64,000 nucleotides of DNA. Source: Flavobacterium inviolabile. GTDB taxonomy: Bacteria; Bacteroidota; Bacteroidia; Flavobacteriales; Flavobacteriaceae. The translations under genes were made by a program, and so were the position numbers. Shown piece by piece: positions 1 to 8,712 of this stretch. The first letter of the stretch is position 1. Each line of letters starts with the position of its first letter. The notes under the pieces were generated by a model. It did no database searches. It had not been told where the DNA came from and saw nothing but the letters and a program-made list of their open reading frames with translations. The stretch lies in NCBI RefSeq assembly GCF_013389455.1, contig NZ_CP058278.1:310001-374000 (forward strand). Reading direction: 5' to 3'.

Positions 1-906
1 TTTTACAGTAACGGAAAGCTTTTGCTCACCGCAGAATATATGGTGCTCGATGGCGCAACAGCCATTGCTTTGCCTACAAAATTCGGGCAGTACCTTCAAA
101 TTGAAGAAGGTAAAAAGCAAACGATTTCCTGGAAAAGCTACGACAACGATTCGAGCGTATGGTTTGAAGATGATATTTCATTTGAAAGCATTATCCGGAA
201 AGAGCATGCCGGTACAGAAGCGGGCATTAAGAATACGCTTATTGACATACTGCATGAAGCGAACATCCTGAATCCGGATTTCCTGAACGATGCAAACGGC
301 TATACCATTACCACTACGCTTACATTTCCGCGTTTGTGGGGATTAGGCACTTCTTCAACCCTGATTAACAATATTGCCCAATGGCTCAACATTGACGCTT
401 ACAAGCTGCTGGAAGCCAGTTTTGGCGGAAGCGGATACGATATTGCCTGTGCACAGCACAATACGCCAATTTTATACCGGCTGGATTCCGATAAAGCACC
501 GGTCGTTACTGCGCTGGATTTTAATCCGGACTTTACCGGCAATCTGTACTTTGTGTATCTCAACCACAAGCAAAGCAGTAAATCAGCTATCATGAGCTAT
601 TACAACAAACAGCACCGGATTGACACGATGATCCCTAAAATTGACGCTATTACAACGGCTATAGCCGCCACTAACGATTTGCAGCAATTTGGAACGCTGC
701 TTGAAAAACACGAGATCCTGCTGAGTGATATTTTAGAAATGGAAACGGTAAAAGAACGTTTCTTCTATGATTTTAAAGGTATCCTTAAAAGTCTTGGCGC
801 CTGGGGCGGCGATTTTGTGCTGGCGGTTTCCAAAAACAATCCGGAAGAGTATTTTAAAGACAAAGGTTTTCCGGTTATCATTCCTTATTCTGAAATGATT
901 TTATAA
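1..906 (+). CDS. GYDIA-family GHMP kinase, 5'-truncated by the window edge
   Basis: The reading frame is open from base 1 (FYSNGKLLLTAEYMVLDG), so the true start lies upstream of the window. The first in-frame start codon, a TTG at 22, is internal. GHMP hallmarks are the N-terminal strand GKLLLTAEYMVLDGATAIALP, a glycine/serine-rich ATP loop (LWGLGTSSTLINN), and GGSGYDIACA, the motif that names this Bacteroidota family. GHMP kinases phosphorylate small metabolites. Mevalonate kinase and diphosphomevalonate decarboxylase elsewhere in the window make a mevalonate-pathway role (for example on phosphomevalonate) plausible, but that is inference. A palindromic terminator follows the stop codon. 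Confidence 0.85.
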   Translation, partial: FYSNGKLLLTAEYMVLDGATAIALPTKFGQYLQIEEGKKQTISWKSYDNDSSVWFEDDISFESIIRKEHAGTEAGIKNTLIDILHEANILNPDFLNDANGYTITTTLTFPRLWGLGTSSTLINNIAQWLNIDAYKLLEASFGGSGYDIACAQHNTPILYRLDSDKAPVVTALDFNPDFTGNLYFVYLNHKQSSKSAIMSYYNKQHRIDTMIPKIDAITTAIAATNDLQQFGTLLEKHEILLSDILEMETVKERFFYDFKGILKSLGAWGGDFVLAVSKNNPEEYFKDKGFPVIIPYSEMIL

Positions 907-920
907 AAAAACAAACCATA

Positions 921-950
921 AAAAAAGGCATCCGATCGGATGCCTTTTTT
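921..950. terminator. Bidirectional Rho-independent terminator
   Basis: A perfect 18-base palindrome (GGCATCCGA / TCGGATGCC) is flanked by an A run on the left and a T run on the right. It lies between convergent genes and can end transcription of both the GHMP kinase and the ppiD-like operon. Confidence 0.85.
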
Positions 951-966
951 GTATATGCTCATTTGA

Positions 967-3066
967 CTATTGCAGATTCGCTCTTTCGTCTTCGATTTTT
1001 GCAGCAGCTTTAAGTGCAGCAGTAACTCTGTAAGTAGAAGCTCCCTGTGTTTGTGTCTTGATCTTAGTGATATAAGAAGAGTAGTTTGGTAAAGCCGGAG
1101 CTTTCACTACATCTTTTGTTCTGATCATGAAAACAGCCATTTGTCCTTCAATTAATTTTGACGTTTTACCGTTTCCTAATCCAAATGCCGTACCAACAAC
1201 TTTTGGCTCCTGACCGATATTTGGAATACTTGGGTTATCAAGTGTTACATTAGTAGCCAGTCCAACAGTTGCGCCCGATTTCTGAGCTACTGCTTCTAAA
1301 GTAGAACCAGTCATTTTAGCTTTGATCAATTCTGCTTTTTTCTGGTTTCTTAAGATTGGCGCTACCACTTGTTTTGCTTCTTCTAAACCAATGAAACCTG
1401 TTTCGTTTTTAGTTTTCAATTTCGCAATGATGTGTCCTTCCAAGTTGTCAAATTTCTTAACCGCTCCTTCTTTAGTATCTTTATTGAAAGCCCAAAGTAC
1501 GATTTGTCTTTGATTTTGAATTCCCGGTAAGCTTTCGTCTGTAGCTTTAACGTTCATAGCCGGTACTACCGCTAATCCCATTTCTTTAGCTACTTTGTCA
1601 AAATCTTTATCAGCAGCTTCTGCTTCTAATTTTGTAGCTTTTACGTAAATCGCATCAGCAGTTGCCTCAGACGGCTCGATTTTTTGTGCAATTGTCGCTA
1701 AACGAACCGCATCATATTTATCGGTGATTTTGATAACGTGGTATCCGTATTCTGTTTCAACCAATCCGATTTTTCCAACCGGGTTGTTGAAAACGAAATC
1801 GTTGAATGTTTTTACCATTTGTCCCGGTCTGATGTTGTCATACTCACCACCTGTTTGTTTAGAACCCGGATCATCTGTATTGGTCATCGCCAACATTGCA
1901 AAGTTTGCAGGATTAGCCAAAGCTTGTTTTAACAAGTCTTCTGCTTTTGCTTTTGCTTCTTCTTTAGTTCTTGTAATACCTGGCATTTTACCGGCAAATC
2001 CAACTAAAATGTGGCTTGCTTTTGCAGTAGCATTTCCTTTTCTCCCCATCATTTTAGAAAGACAGTAGTAACCGTCATGAATGTATGGTCCGAAAACTTC
2101 TCCAACCGGAAGGTTGAATAATTGCTCCTGGTTTTCTAAAGGAAGGTCTTTTTTAGCTACATAAGAAGAATCGAATTTTACATCCGAATTTGCATTTACA
2201 AACTCTTCTACGTTTTTAGCACCTTTGAATCCAGGTAAGGTATCGTTAGTACCAGTTTTTTCATTGTAAACCACTTTACCTGATAATAATCCGGTAATTG
2301 TTGTTTTCATTTCAGCCTCATCTTCTTTTGAAGGTTTGTTTTCAAAGAAAACATACTCCACTTCACGAGAAAAGTCTGATTTATATTTTTTGCTGTTTTT
2401 CTTAACATAATCCATGATTTCAGTATCAGAAACTTTCACCTGATCGTCATTGATTGTTGTATAAGGAACGGCTACATAATCAAAGTTAACTTTGTTATTT
2501 TCTCTTCCGTAAGCTTCTTTACCGTCATTTTTAGTAACTACAAGACCCGCTTTGATCATGGTATAGTACATTTGCTCGGTTGCCATCTGCTCCAATTGTT
2601 TCTCATAATCCAACCAGTTTTTCCACTGATCCGGCTGAGACGAACGGATGCTCGCTACGAATTCGTTGAATTTATTATTATCAAATTGACCGGCAGCATT
2701 TAAGAATCTTGGATCCTGTGCGAAATTCGGGTTTTGTTTGATAACATTAACCATTTGGTCTTTTCCGATTTTCAATCCTAATTTTTCAAATTCAGCACCT
2801 AGAAGGATTTGCTTAACTTCCTGATCCCAAACTCCGTTTGAAGCTTGCGTATTCGTAATTCCCTGACCGTTTTTTTCGGCCATTGCTACTTTCTGCAAAA
2901 ATTCCTGAGCTGAGATATCTACTCCATTAACACTCCCCACGTTACGTGAACTTTGTCTAAACCCTCCGCTGTTGATAACGTCACCAACTACGAATGCTAA
3001 CAAACAAAATCCGATAACCCCAATTAAAAGAATCGAACGTTGTCTAATTTTTGATAAAACTGCCAT
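967..3066 (-). CDS. PpiD/SurA-like membrane-anchored peptidylprolyl isomerase
   Basis: This 699-residue protein has the PpiD layout: a short cytoplasmic N-terminus, one membrane helix at about residues 12-30, a SurA-like chaperone region (VNGVDISAQEF), and a parvulin domain at about 345-447 running from ASHILVGFAG to EYGYHVIKITDK. The family assists folding of secreted and outer-membrane proteins at the periplasmic face of the inner membrane. It is the last gene of the minus-strand series from coaX, 112 bp after the CorC-like gene. Its place with lptC and a beta-barrel gene fits envelope assembly. A second, weaker parvulin-like region may lie toward the C-terminus, but I cannot confirm it. 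Confidence 0.88.
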   Translation of the reverse strand: MAVLSKIRQRSILLIGVIGFCLLAFVVGDVINSGGFRQSSRNVGSVNGVDISAQEFLQKVAMAEKNGQGITNTQASNGVWDQEVKQILLGAEFEKLGLKIGKDQMVNVIKQNPNFAQDPRFLNAAGQFDNNKFNEFVASIRSSQPDQWKNWLDYEKQLEQMATEQMYYTMIKAGLVVTKNDGKEAYGRENNKVNFDYVAVPYTTINDDQVKVSDTEIMDYVKKNSKKYKSDFSREVEYVFFENKPSKEDEAEMKTTITGLLSGKVVYNEKTGTNDTLPGFKGAKNVEEFVNANSDVKFDSSYVAKKDLPLENQEQLFNLPVGEVFGPYIHDGYYCLSKMMGRKGNATAKASHILVGFAGKMPGITRTKEEAKAKAEDLLKQALANPANFAMLAMTNTDDPGSKQTGGEYDNIRPGQMVKTFNDFVFNNPVGKIGLVETEYGYHVIKITDKYDAVRLATIAQKIEPSEATADAIYVKATKLEAEAADKDFDKVAKEMGLAVVPAMNVKATDESLPGIQNQRQIVLWAFNKDTKEGAVKKFDNLEGHIIAKLKTKNETGFIGLEEAKQVVAPILRNQKKAELIKAKMTGSTLEAVAQKSGATVGLATNVTLDNPSIPNIGQEPKVVGTAFGLGNGKTSKLIEGQMAVFMIRTKDVVKAPALPNYSSYITKIKTQTQGASTYRVTAALKAAAKIEDERANLQ

Positions 3067-3178
3067 CTTATATGATTATTTTTTTTATTCAGTGGGCGAA
3101 AATACAATTATCTATTTAATAATAAAAGATGTGTCGCTATATTTTCAATTATTTTTACTTTTTTATTGGGATATTTCT

Positions 3179-4435
3179 TTATTCCCGGATGCGAACCTCA
3201 ATTAGTTCAATTTTTTTATTGGATGCTTCCCGAATCAGTATTTTAAAATTGTGCAGGTTCAATTCCTGTCCTTCCTGCGGGATTTCCTTTGTAGCGTGCA
3301 CGATAAAGCCTCCCAGGGTAACATAGGAATCGCTCTCCGGAATTTTCAGACTGTATTTCTGATTAACGTATTCTACGTTTAACCGGGCCGAAAATAAATA
3401 GGAATTATCTTTTCTTTTTTCTTCGATCAATTCTTCCAGATCGTGCTCGTCTTCAATTTCACCAAAAAGCTCCTCAATGATATCTTCCACGGTAACGATA
3501 CCCGACGTGCCACCATATTCGTCCATTACTACCGCCATACTTTTCCGTTTCTTGGTCAGTATATCCAGAACTTCCTTTATTAAAACCGTTTCCGGCACAT
3601 ATTCTATAGGGATCATGACGGTTTTAATATCCACCGGTTTTTTAAACAGTTCAAAAGAGTGCACATATCCGACCACATTGTCCAGGGTATCGTTATAGAC
3701 CACGATCTTGGAATATCCGGTTTCGATAAACAATTCTCTTAATTCGCTAACCGGATCTTCAATTTCCACTGCCGAAATCTCCGTTCTGGGCGTCATAATA
3801 TCGCGGACTTTTAAATCGGAAAATTCGAGGGCATTCTGAAATATCTGTATTTCGGTATCTATTTCCTCCTGGTTTTCGGCCGCATTCATCTGCTCGCTGA
3901 TATAGGTCCCCAGTTCGCCTTTATTAAAAGACAGCTGTTCTTTATCGCTTTCCAGTTTAAAAATACAAACGATTACTTTATCGGCTATGCCGACAATAAT
4001 TTTTGAAATCCCGGAAAAAAGCAGGTAAAATCCATAGGCCGGCAGTGCCAGTACTTTTATTAAGGTATTCGGGTAAATCTGAAAGATCACTTTGGGCAAA
4101 AAACTGGAAGTCAGCAAAATCAGCAGTGTTGCAATCACCACCTGCATTATGAGCATTACAAAAGGAGTGAATGCCACGCCCTGCTCCCGCAGCAGCTGAA
4201 CCACAAGTGCACTGGAAAAATAACCGTAAATAGAAAAAACAATGCTCTTGCCCAACAGCATCGAGGCGATGAATCGGGACGGTTTTTCGGTTAGTCTGGA
4301 CAGTATTTTCGAGAAAAAGGTATTTTGTTTTTTCTCAATGCTCAGATAAACTTTGTTGGAAGCGATATAAGCGATTTCCATTCCAGAAAAGAAGGCGGAA
4401 AGTATTAAACAGCTTATGATTATCGCAATTTCCAT
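3179..4435 (-). CDS. CNNM/CBS/CorC_HlyC-domain membrane protein ('hemolysin' family)
   Basis: Three domains are visible in 418 residues. First is a DUF21/CNNM membrane region of about 150 residues with the typical FFSGMEIAYIAS start. Next is a CBS pair opening with VRDIMTPRTEISAVE and containing DEYGGTSGIVTVEDIIEELFGEIEDE. Last is a C-terminal CorC_HlyC domain. Family members are linked to divalent-cation or sodium-coupled transport; the hemolysin label is historical. Flavobacterial GldE has the same domain order, so a GldE-like role is an alternative that sequence comparison would settle. It sits between a small membrane protein gene and ppiD in one transcription direction. Confidence 0.85.
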   Translation of the reverse strand: MEIAIIISCLILSAFFSGMEIAYIASNKVYLSIEKKQNTFFSKILSRLTEKPSRFIASMLLGKSIVFSIYGYFSSALVVQLLREQGVAFTPFVMLIMQVVIATLLILLTSSFLPKVIFQIYPNTLIKVLALPAYGFYLLFSGISKIIVGIADKVIVCIFKLESDKEQLSFNKGELGTYISEQMNAAENQEEIDTEIQIFQNALEFSDLKVRDIMTPRTEISAVEIEDPVSELRELFIETGYSKIVVYNDTLDNVVGYVHSFELFKKPVDIKTVMIPIEYVPETVLIKEVLDILTKKRKSMAVVMDEYGGTSGIVTVEDIIEELFGEIEDEHDLEELIEEKRKDNSYLFSARLNVEYVNQKYSLKIPESDSYVTLGGFIVHATKEIPQEGQELNLHNFKILIREASNKKIELIEVRIRE

Positions 4436-4455
4436 ATACTTGTTTTTTTGGGGTA

Positions 4456-4632
4456 CTACCTTTTCATTTTATCGGAGAAATGGCGTCTGAAGAAGAACAT
4501 AAAAAGTGCCGCTGCCGCAAAAAGAAAACTGATGATATAATTTTCTCCTGCCTGTAATTGCGTTACACCTTCATAAATAAACAATACTGCAACAACGATA
4601 TACAGATAATGAACATATTTTAAAACTCCCAT
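4456..4632 (-). CDS. Small membrane protein (58 aa), unknown function
   Basis: An ATG at 4632 begins a 58-codon frame ending in TAG at 4456. It starts MGVLKYVHYLYIVVAVLFIY and ends in basic residues (RRHFSDKMKR). Two hydrophobic stretches (about 5-20 and 33-48) predict a two-helix inner-membrane protein. It begins 3 bp after the lptC stop and ends 20 bp before the CorC-like gene, so it fills what would otherwise be a 200 bp hole in a tight operon. I do not recognise a named family. Position, hydrophobicity and codon use make it a credible gene. Confidence 0.7.
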   Translation of the reverse strand: MGVLKYVHYLYIVVAVLFIYEGVTQLQAGENYIISFLFAAAALFMFFFRRHFSDKMKR

Positions 4633-4635
4633 AAT

Positions 4636-5190
4636 TTATTCCAATTTTGATATTTCTCCTCTATTCTGTTGGGCATTCATAACCGAAAAATCTTTACTAA
4701 AATCGATTCCTTTTCCTTCCAGATAACTATTGGCATCTGTAAATTTAAAGTATTTCTCGGTAAAAAACCATTCATTTTTCTGATCGTAATACAATTGTTC
4801 CGTCTGCAGTACTTTGCCGTCACTGGATGTAATCTTTACATGCCCCTGCAAATCAATAATATCTGTTTTGGCATAGGTAATGGCATAATCCGACTCCACA
4901 TAGCTTTTTTGTGCTTTTTCATCAAAAAGCGTTACAAACACTCCTTTTGGAAATTCAGTATAAGGATATTTTAAATTTGAGAAATCCAGCAGCTTCGGAC
5001 TTACCAATATCGCTTTTATCTTTCCGGAATCGGTATATTTCAAATTAACGTTTTCCGCTTCGCCAATGGGAGAAAACGGAACGGCATTAATTCGCTGTAC
5101 CTCTTTGAAATTGCTTTCGCATGAAAAAAACAGAGTCACAGCAAGAACTGTGACTACATGTAAAAGATATTTTTTAGACTTGACCTTCAT
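4636..5190 (-). CDS. lptC: LptC-like LPS-export periplasmic lipoprotein
   Basis: The 184-residue protein starts with a lipoprotein signal peptide and lipobox (LFFSC, Cys near 24). It continues with an LptC/OstA-like beta-jellyroll sequence: YTDSGKIKAILVSPKL, LQGHVKITSSDGKVLQTEQLYYDQ. In the Lpt bridge LptC receives lipopolysaccharide from LptB2FG and hands it to LptA. Bacteroidota versions are lipoproteins, as here. It lies 22 bp downstream of a beta-barrel gene and 3 bp upstream of a small membrane protein gene, consistent with an envelope-assembly operon. Confidence 0.88.
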   Translation of the reverse strand: MKVKSKKYLLHVVTVLAVTLFFSCESNFKEVQRINAVPFSPIGEAENVNLKYTDSGKIKAILVSPKLLDFSNLKYPYTEFPKGVFVTLFDEKAQKSYVESDYAITYAKTDIIDLQGHVKITSSDGKVLQTEQLYYDQKNEWFFTEKYFKFTDANSYLEGKGIDFSKDFSVMNAQQNRGEISKLE

Positions 5191-5212
5191 CGTCTTACAA
5201 TCAGGTTATATA

Positions 5213-6484
5213 CTATTCGTATTTTGTTCTCTTAAACCACAAATCGTTTACGGAAAGACCGATATAAACGCTGAAATAGTTTTCCTTGATAAGGTTACTG
5301 CTTGTCGTTCCTTTGCTTCCGTATTCAAAACCAATATTCAGGTTCGACAAACTTTTTCCGATCGGGAATCCGAAACCGGCATTGATCCCGTAATCTTTAA
5401 TGGACTGATTGTTGATTACCAATCCTGTATTTTCATATCGGAAACCGGCTCTGTAGGTAACTCTGTCAAAATAGCTTGTAAAAGAGTTAAATTTAGGTGT
5501 GAAGTACCCACCGATAACATATCGCTGTGATTTTTCGAATTCCACATTCGTGATTTCGTCAAAACGGTTTAAGAATTTACTTTTATCCTGCATGGTAATT
5601 TCTGCTCCCACAAACCATTTTTTAGTAACTCCGATACCGGTTCCCAAAGCATATTTAGCCGGTAGTTCGAAATCGGTTCTTGTAGGATCATAATCTTTAG
5701 TATCCGAAACCAGTTCCGATCCGTTAGCCGAATAGGTAATGGTTGCTACCGATCCGGTGTTATCCGATTTCAGCGTGCTTTTAGGTGAATACGTTAAACT
5801 GCTGATCCAGTCATATTTCTTATTTAATTTTGTCTGATAGATTAATCCGGTATTAAAAGCAACACCACTGTATCGCGACGTATTGATCTCTCTTTTTCCT
5901 AAGTGAACATCTTCAACAAATCCAACCGATTTTGTTTCCACTCTTCCGAAGTTATATTGAAAATCAGCTCCGATGCTCAATTTTGAAGTAATTTTATATC
6001 CTAATCCTAAAAACACATTGTTAACGCCTCCTTCACCTGTGAATCGCTTATCAATATTTGCTGTTTCTCCGGTAGATAATGAGGTTGTTGTTTTCTGATC
6101 CACTTTATATCCTACAGAGGAATACGGCATCAAACCAAAAGACACTCCCATTTTCGGGCTGATCGGAAATCCTAAAGCCAGATAATCAAAAGTTGTTCTG
6201 CTGGCTGTTTCTTTCTGGGTCTCGTTCTTAAAAGTCGTATTCTTAGTAGTGGCTCCCACTGTAAAAGCGGTTAGCTTTAAAGAGGCAAGTGATGCCGGGT
6301 TTTGCAGATTAAGGTGAATACTATCCGGTAATATACCCAAACCTCCCATTGCCTTGTTTTCATGCGTTCCTCTGTATTTAACATCGCCAATACCGTAAAA
6401 CGAATAAGGTGAAGCGGTACCTTCCTGCGCAAAAATCACAGAAGAAAAAAGCAAACTAATGCCTAGAATTATCTTTTTAATCAT
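5213..6484 (-). CDS. Outer-membrane beta-barrel protein, FadL/PorV-like in appearance
   Basis: The 423-residue product has a cleavable signal peptide ending SVIFAQ and then alternating amphipathic strands rich in aromatic and glycine residues. It ends in aromatic barrel-like strands (FEYGSKGTTSSNL, FSVYIGLSVNDLWF). The early sequence (ASPYSFYGIGDV, AMGGLGILPDSIHLNLQNPASLASL) resembles Bacteroidota FadL/PorV-like barrels, but I do not assign a transport substrate. Its start overlaps the coaX stop by 4 bp, so the two are translationally coupled. Confidence 0.75.
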   Translation of the reverse strand: MIKKIILGISLLFSSVIFAQEGTASPYSFYGIGDVKYRGTHENKAMGGLGILPDSIHLNLQNPASLASLKLTAFTVGATTKNTTFKNETQKETASRTTFDYLALGFPISPKMGVSFGLMPYSSVGYKVDQKTTTSLSTGETANIDKRFTGEGGVNNVFLGLGYKITSKLSIGADFQYNFGRVETKSVGFVEDVHLGKREINTSRYSGVAFNTGLIYQTKLNKKYDWISSLTYSPKSTLKSDNTGSVATITYSANGSELVSDTKDYDPTRTDFELPAKYALGTGIGVTKKWFVGAEITMQDKSKFLNRFDEITNVEFEKSQRYVIGGYFTPKFNSFTSYFDRVTYRAGFRYENTGLVINNQSIKDYGINAGFGFPIGKSLSNLNIGFEYGSKGTTSSNLIKENYFSVYIGLSVNDLWFKRTKYE

Positions 6485-7212
6485 TTGTTGATTGTATATT
6501 GATATAAATGGTTCAAACTTTCCAATAGAAAATTTGGATTGGCAAATATGGTGTTTTTTACTCTTTTCGCCAAAAAATCCGTATCACCACCTGTTAAAAT
6601 TACTGTTAAAACTTGATATTGTTCACGATAGCGTTCTATAAATCCGTCGATTTCCTGTAAAACCCCATTCACCACACCCGAATGTATCGCCTGTTTTGTG
6701 GAGTCACCAATAAAACCCTCAGGACTTTCCAGAGTTAATAACGGCAGTTTTGCCGTATAATTATGCAGGGCTTCATAGCGGAGGCGAAATCCCGGCGAAA
6801 TGGCTCCGCCCAGATAATTATCGTCTGCATCAACAAAATCATAGGTAATACAGGTTCCGGAATCGATAATCAGCCGGTTTTGCTTCGGGTATTTAAAAAC
6901 CGCTCCGGCTGCCAGCACCATTCTGTCTACACCCAAGGTTTTAGGTGTTTCATAGCGGTTTTCAAAAGGCATGCTGCTATCGGACGTTATTTTATACAAC
7001 TCTACTCTCTTTTCAAGCCATTCCAGAACCGTTTCATCCAAAAAACCGACCCTGGACAGCGTTGCCTTTGTAATTACCGGGTACTGCCGGAAAATATTTT
7101 CCAGTTTTTCAACCGCTTCTTTTTTATCAAAAACCGCATCCAGAACAAAGGTATCCCCCTCAAATACAGCCGCTTTTATTCTTGTATTTCCAACATCTAT
7201 AGCTAAAAGCAT
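6481..7212 (-). CDS. coaX: Type III pantothenate kinase
   Basis: CoaX phosphorylates pantothenate in the first step of coenzyme A synthesis. The 243-residue protein shows the ASKHA-fold signatures of the family: the phosphate-binding loop DVGNT at 6-10, GVDR near residue 92, and IDSGTCITYD near 116, followed by GGAISPG. Length matches typical CoaX. It is the first gene of the minus-strand operon and overlaps the downstream barrel gene by 4 bp. Confidence 0.95.
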   Translation of the reverse strand: MLLAIDVGNTRIKAAVFEGDTFVLDAVFDKKEAVEKLENIFRQYPVITKATLSRVGFLDETVLEWLEKRVELYKITSDSSMPFENRYETPKTLGVDRMVLAAGAVFKYPKQNRLIIDSGTCITYDFVDADDNYLGGAISPGFRLRYEALHNYTAKLPLLTLESPEGFIGDSTKQAIHSGVVNGVLQEIDGFIERYREQYQVLTVILTGGDTDFLAKRVKNTIFANPNFLLESLNHLYQYTINK

Positions 7213-7265
7213 TCTTTCTTTAATTAGATTTCAAAGATACAAATAGATTTTTTTATCAAATTGTT

Positions 7266-7295
7266 TTGGATAAATAAAAAATGCCCCTATATTTG
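7266..7295 (+). promoter_or_regulatory. Bacteroidota promoter of tRNA-Phe copy 1
   Basis: A TTG at 7266 is separated by 19 bp from TATATTTG at 7288-7295, matching the Bacteroidota -33 TTG / -7 TAnnTTTG consensus. The tRNA begins 16 bp downstream. Confidence 0.8.
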
Positions 7296-7311
7296 CACCC
7301 GCAATAAGGAA

Positions 7312-7384
7312 GGTGCCTTAGCTCAGTTGGTAGAGCAATGGACTGAAAATCCATGTGTCCCTGGTTCGATTCCTGGAGGCACCA
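7312..7384 (+). tRNA. tRNA-Phe (GAA), copy 1
   Basis: The 73 bases fold as a cloverleaf: acceptor GGTGCCT/AGGCACC, D arm GCTC/GAGC, anticodon stem ATGGA/TCCAT with loop CTGAAAA (anticodon GAA), and T arm CCTGG-TTCGATT-CCTGG. The discriminator is A and CCA is not encoded. The mature sequence is identical to the copy at 11143-11215. Confidence 0.97.
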
Positions 7385-7406
7385 CTAGAAAATCGCAAAG
7401 CAAATA

Positions 7407-7440
7407 AACCCCTGGATTTATCATTCAGGGGTTTTATTTT
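7407..7440 (+). terminator. Terminator after tRNA-Phe copy 1
   Basis: An eight-base stem (AACCCCTG / CAGGGGTT) with an 11-base loop is followed by TTTATTTT. It lies 22 bp past the tRNA. Confidence 0.75.
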
Positions 7441-7477
7441 GCGGTAAATCCACTGCCCAATCCGGCAGCCTCCTGTA

Positions 7478-8338
7478 TTATTCAACAGGTATATAAATTT
7501 CCGTTTTTAGTTTTTCCGGTTCCGTTTTGTCCGGATTATTACAATACTTCTCAAAGGAATGATAATCCCTTAACTGAAGATTCTTCTCCGGTAAAAGTGT
7601 ACCGTAAATCCTGTCGTAAACCGCATCCAGATTATGATAAGGCCCTTTATAAAGAAACACGGCAAATTTCCCGCCTTTAATTTCTTTCACGCCGATATCG
7701 CCCTGCGGCTTCGCTTCCTTTTTAACGGCAAGACAAATATCCGTACGCAGCTTCTCACTTTTTGTTACTTTAGGATCATCATAATAAATAGCCAGATGCT
7801 CCATTCCGGCCGAAAATAGTTTATGCTCTTTTACGAACTGCCACAAACGCTGCCAGGACCCTGCAAAATCCAGACTTCCGTATTGACCGGAGAGATTGAT
7901 ATAAATGAGCTGTTTGGCCGCAATATCCATTACTTTAAAACCGGTAATATTTAACGGTACATTTTTTTCTACTGTTTTCATAATCTTATATTCTTTATTA
8001 GTTCTGTAATCCAATGGCGAAATACCATATTGCTGCCGGAATGCTTTGGAAAGCGAAGTAGGCACTTCATAACCCACTTTATAAGCAATTTCCGAAATGG
8101 AAAAATCTGTATACCGTATTAGTTTTGCAGCAGTTTCCAGCCGTACCCGGACAATATAACTCCCAATGGGCTCTCCGATAAAAGCACGGGTTATGCGGTG
8201 AAAATGATACGGCGAAAAGTGACTTATTGCCGCCAGTTTTACCAGGTCAACCGGTTCATCCAGATGATTATTAATGTATTCCACAATTACATTGATCTGT
8301 TTTTTATATTCTGCTATCGTTGCTATTCGCTGTTCCAT
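7478..8338 (-). CDS. AraC-family regulator with C-terminal GyrI-like effector domain
   Basis: Residues about 12-113 form the double helix-turn-helix of AraC/XylS regulators (HFSPYHFHRITRAFIGEPIGSYI, ISEIAYKVGYEVPTSLSKAFRQQYGISPLDYR). Residues about 130-286 are a GyrI-like/SOUL-type ligand domain ending in KTEIYIPVE. The layout is that of Rob/SoxS-like effector-sensing activators, often tied to drug or small-molecule responses; the ligand cannot be read from sequence. It lies 12 bp downstream of a small membrane-protein gene that has its own promoter, so the two probably form an operon. Confidence 0.9.
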   Translation of the reverse strand: MEQRIATIAEYKKQINVIVEYINNHLDEPVDLVKLAAISHFSPYHFHRITRAFIGEPIGSYIVRVRLETAAKLIRYTDFSISEIAYKVGYEVPTSLSKAFRQQYGISPLDYRTNKEYKIMKTVEKNVPLNITGFKVMDIAAKQLIYINLSGQYGSLDFAGSWQRLWQFVKEHKLFSAGMEHLAIYYDDPKVTKSEKLRTDICLAVKKEAKPQGDIGVKEIKGGKFAVFLYKGPYHNLDAVYDRIYGTLLPEKNLQLRDYHSFEKYCNNPDKTEPEKLKTEIYIPVE

Positions 8339-8350
8339 ACTTTCTTTATA

Positions 8351-8545
8351 TTATAACCCTAAAAGCTTTATTATTTCTGCCGCATATACCCCGGCAATAA
8401 AAACCATCACAATCAGTATATTGACAAGCCATCCGGTTCCCAAAACCTTACCGGCGTTATTCCCTGAAACATACCACACATTAAAGACAATACTGAACGT
8501 CATGATAAAGTGCGAAAACCGGACAAACAATTCTGTTTTTACCAT
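8351..8545 (-). CDS. Small membrane protein upstream of the AraC regulator (64 aa), unknown
   Basis: The frame from ATG 8545 encodes a 64-residue protein beginning MVKTELFVRFSHF with two hydrophobic segments (FIMTFSIVFNVWYV and a C-terminal helix around VNILIVMVFIAGVYAA). An in-frame TTG further out at 8572 falls inside a TACTTTTG promoter element, so ATG 8545 is the better start. I recognise no family. The gene ends 12 bp before the AraC gene, suggesting co-transcription; it might be a membrane target or partner of that regulator. Confidence 0.55.
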   Translation of the reverse strand: MVKTELFVRFSHFIMTFSIVFNVWYVSGNNAGKVLGTGWLVNILIVMVFIAGVYAAEIIKLLGL

Positions 8546-8569
8546 ATTCAATAGGCTTATTTGTTTCCT

Positions 8570-8577
8570 CAAAAGTA
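8570..8577 (-). promoter_or_regulatory. -7 element for the small gene/AraC operon
   Basis: TACTTTTG on the minus strand matches TAnnTTTG and lies 25 bp from the ATG at 8545. No clear TTG is seen at the expected upstream spacing. Confidence 0.5.
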
Positions 8578-8681
8578 TAACGCAGCGGTCTTTTACACCT
8601 GTCCTATCTTGCTAAATTACAATCCTTTTTTTCATAAACATTTAACACCACATCCTGCTATTACAATAGCACTGAAATCTT

Positions 8682-8689
8682 TATCTTTG
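8682..8689 (+). promoter_or_regulatory. -7 element for the GH92 gene
   Basis: TATCTTTG matches TAnnTTTG and ends 23 bp before the ATG at 8713. The -33 TTG is not evident. Confidence 0.5.
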
Positions 8690-8712
8690 ATATCCAATCT
8701 GATTCCCAAAAC

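Noticed and set aside
5066..5530. 154-codon plus-strand frame over lptC and the barrel gene
   Set aside because: It spans the ends of two well-supported minus-strand genes and shows no domain.
8274..8615. 113-codon plus-strand frame over the small membrane protein gene
   Set aside because: The opposite-strand 64-codon frame has a promoter, an operon position and hydrophobic helices; this one covers two genes' ends and has no features.
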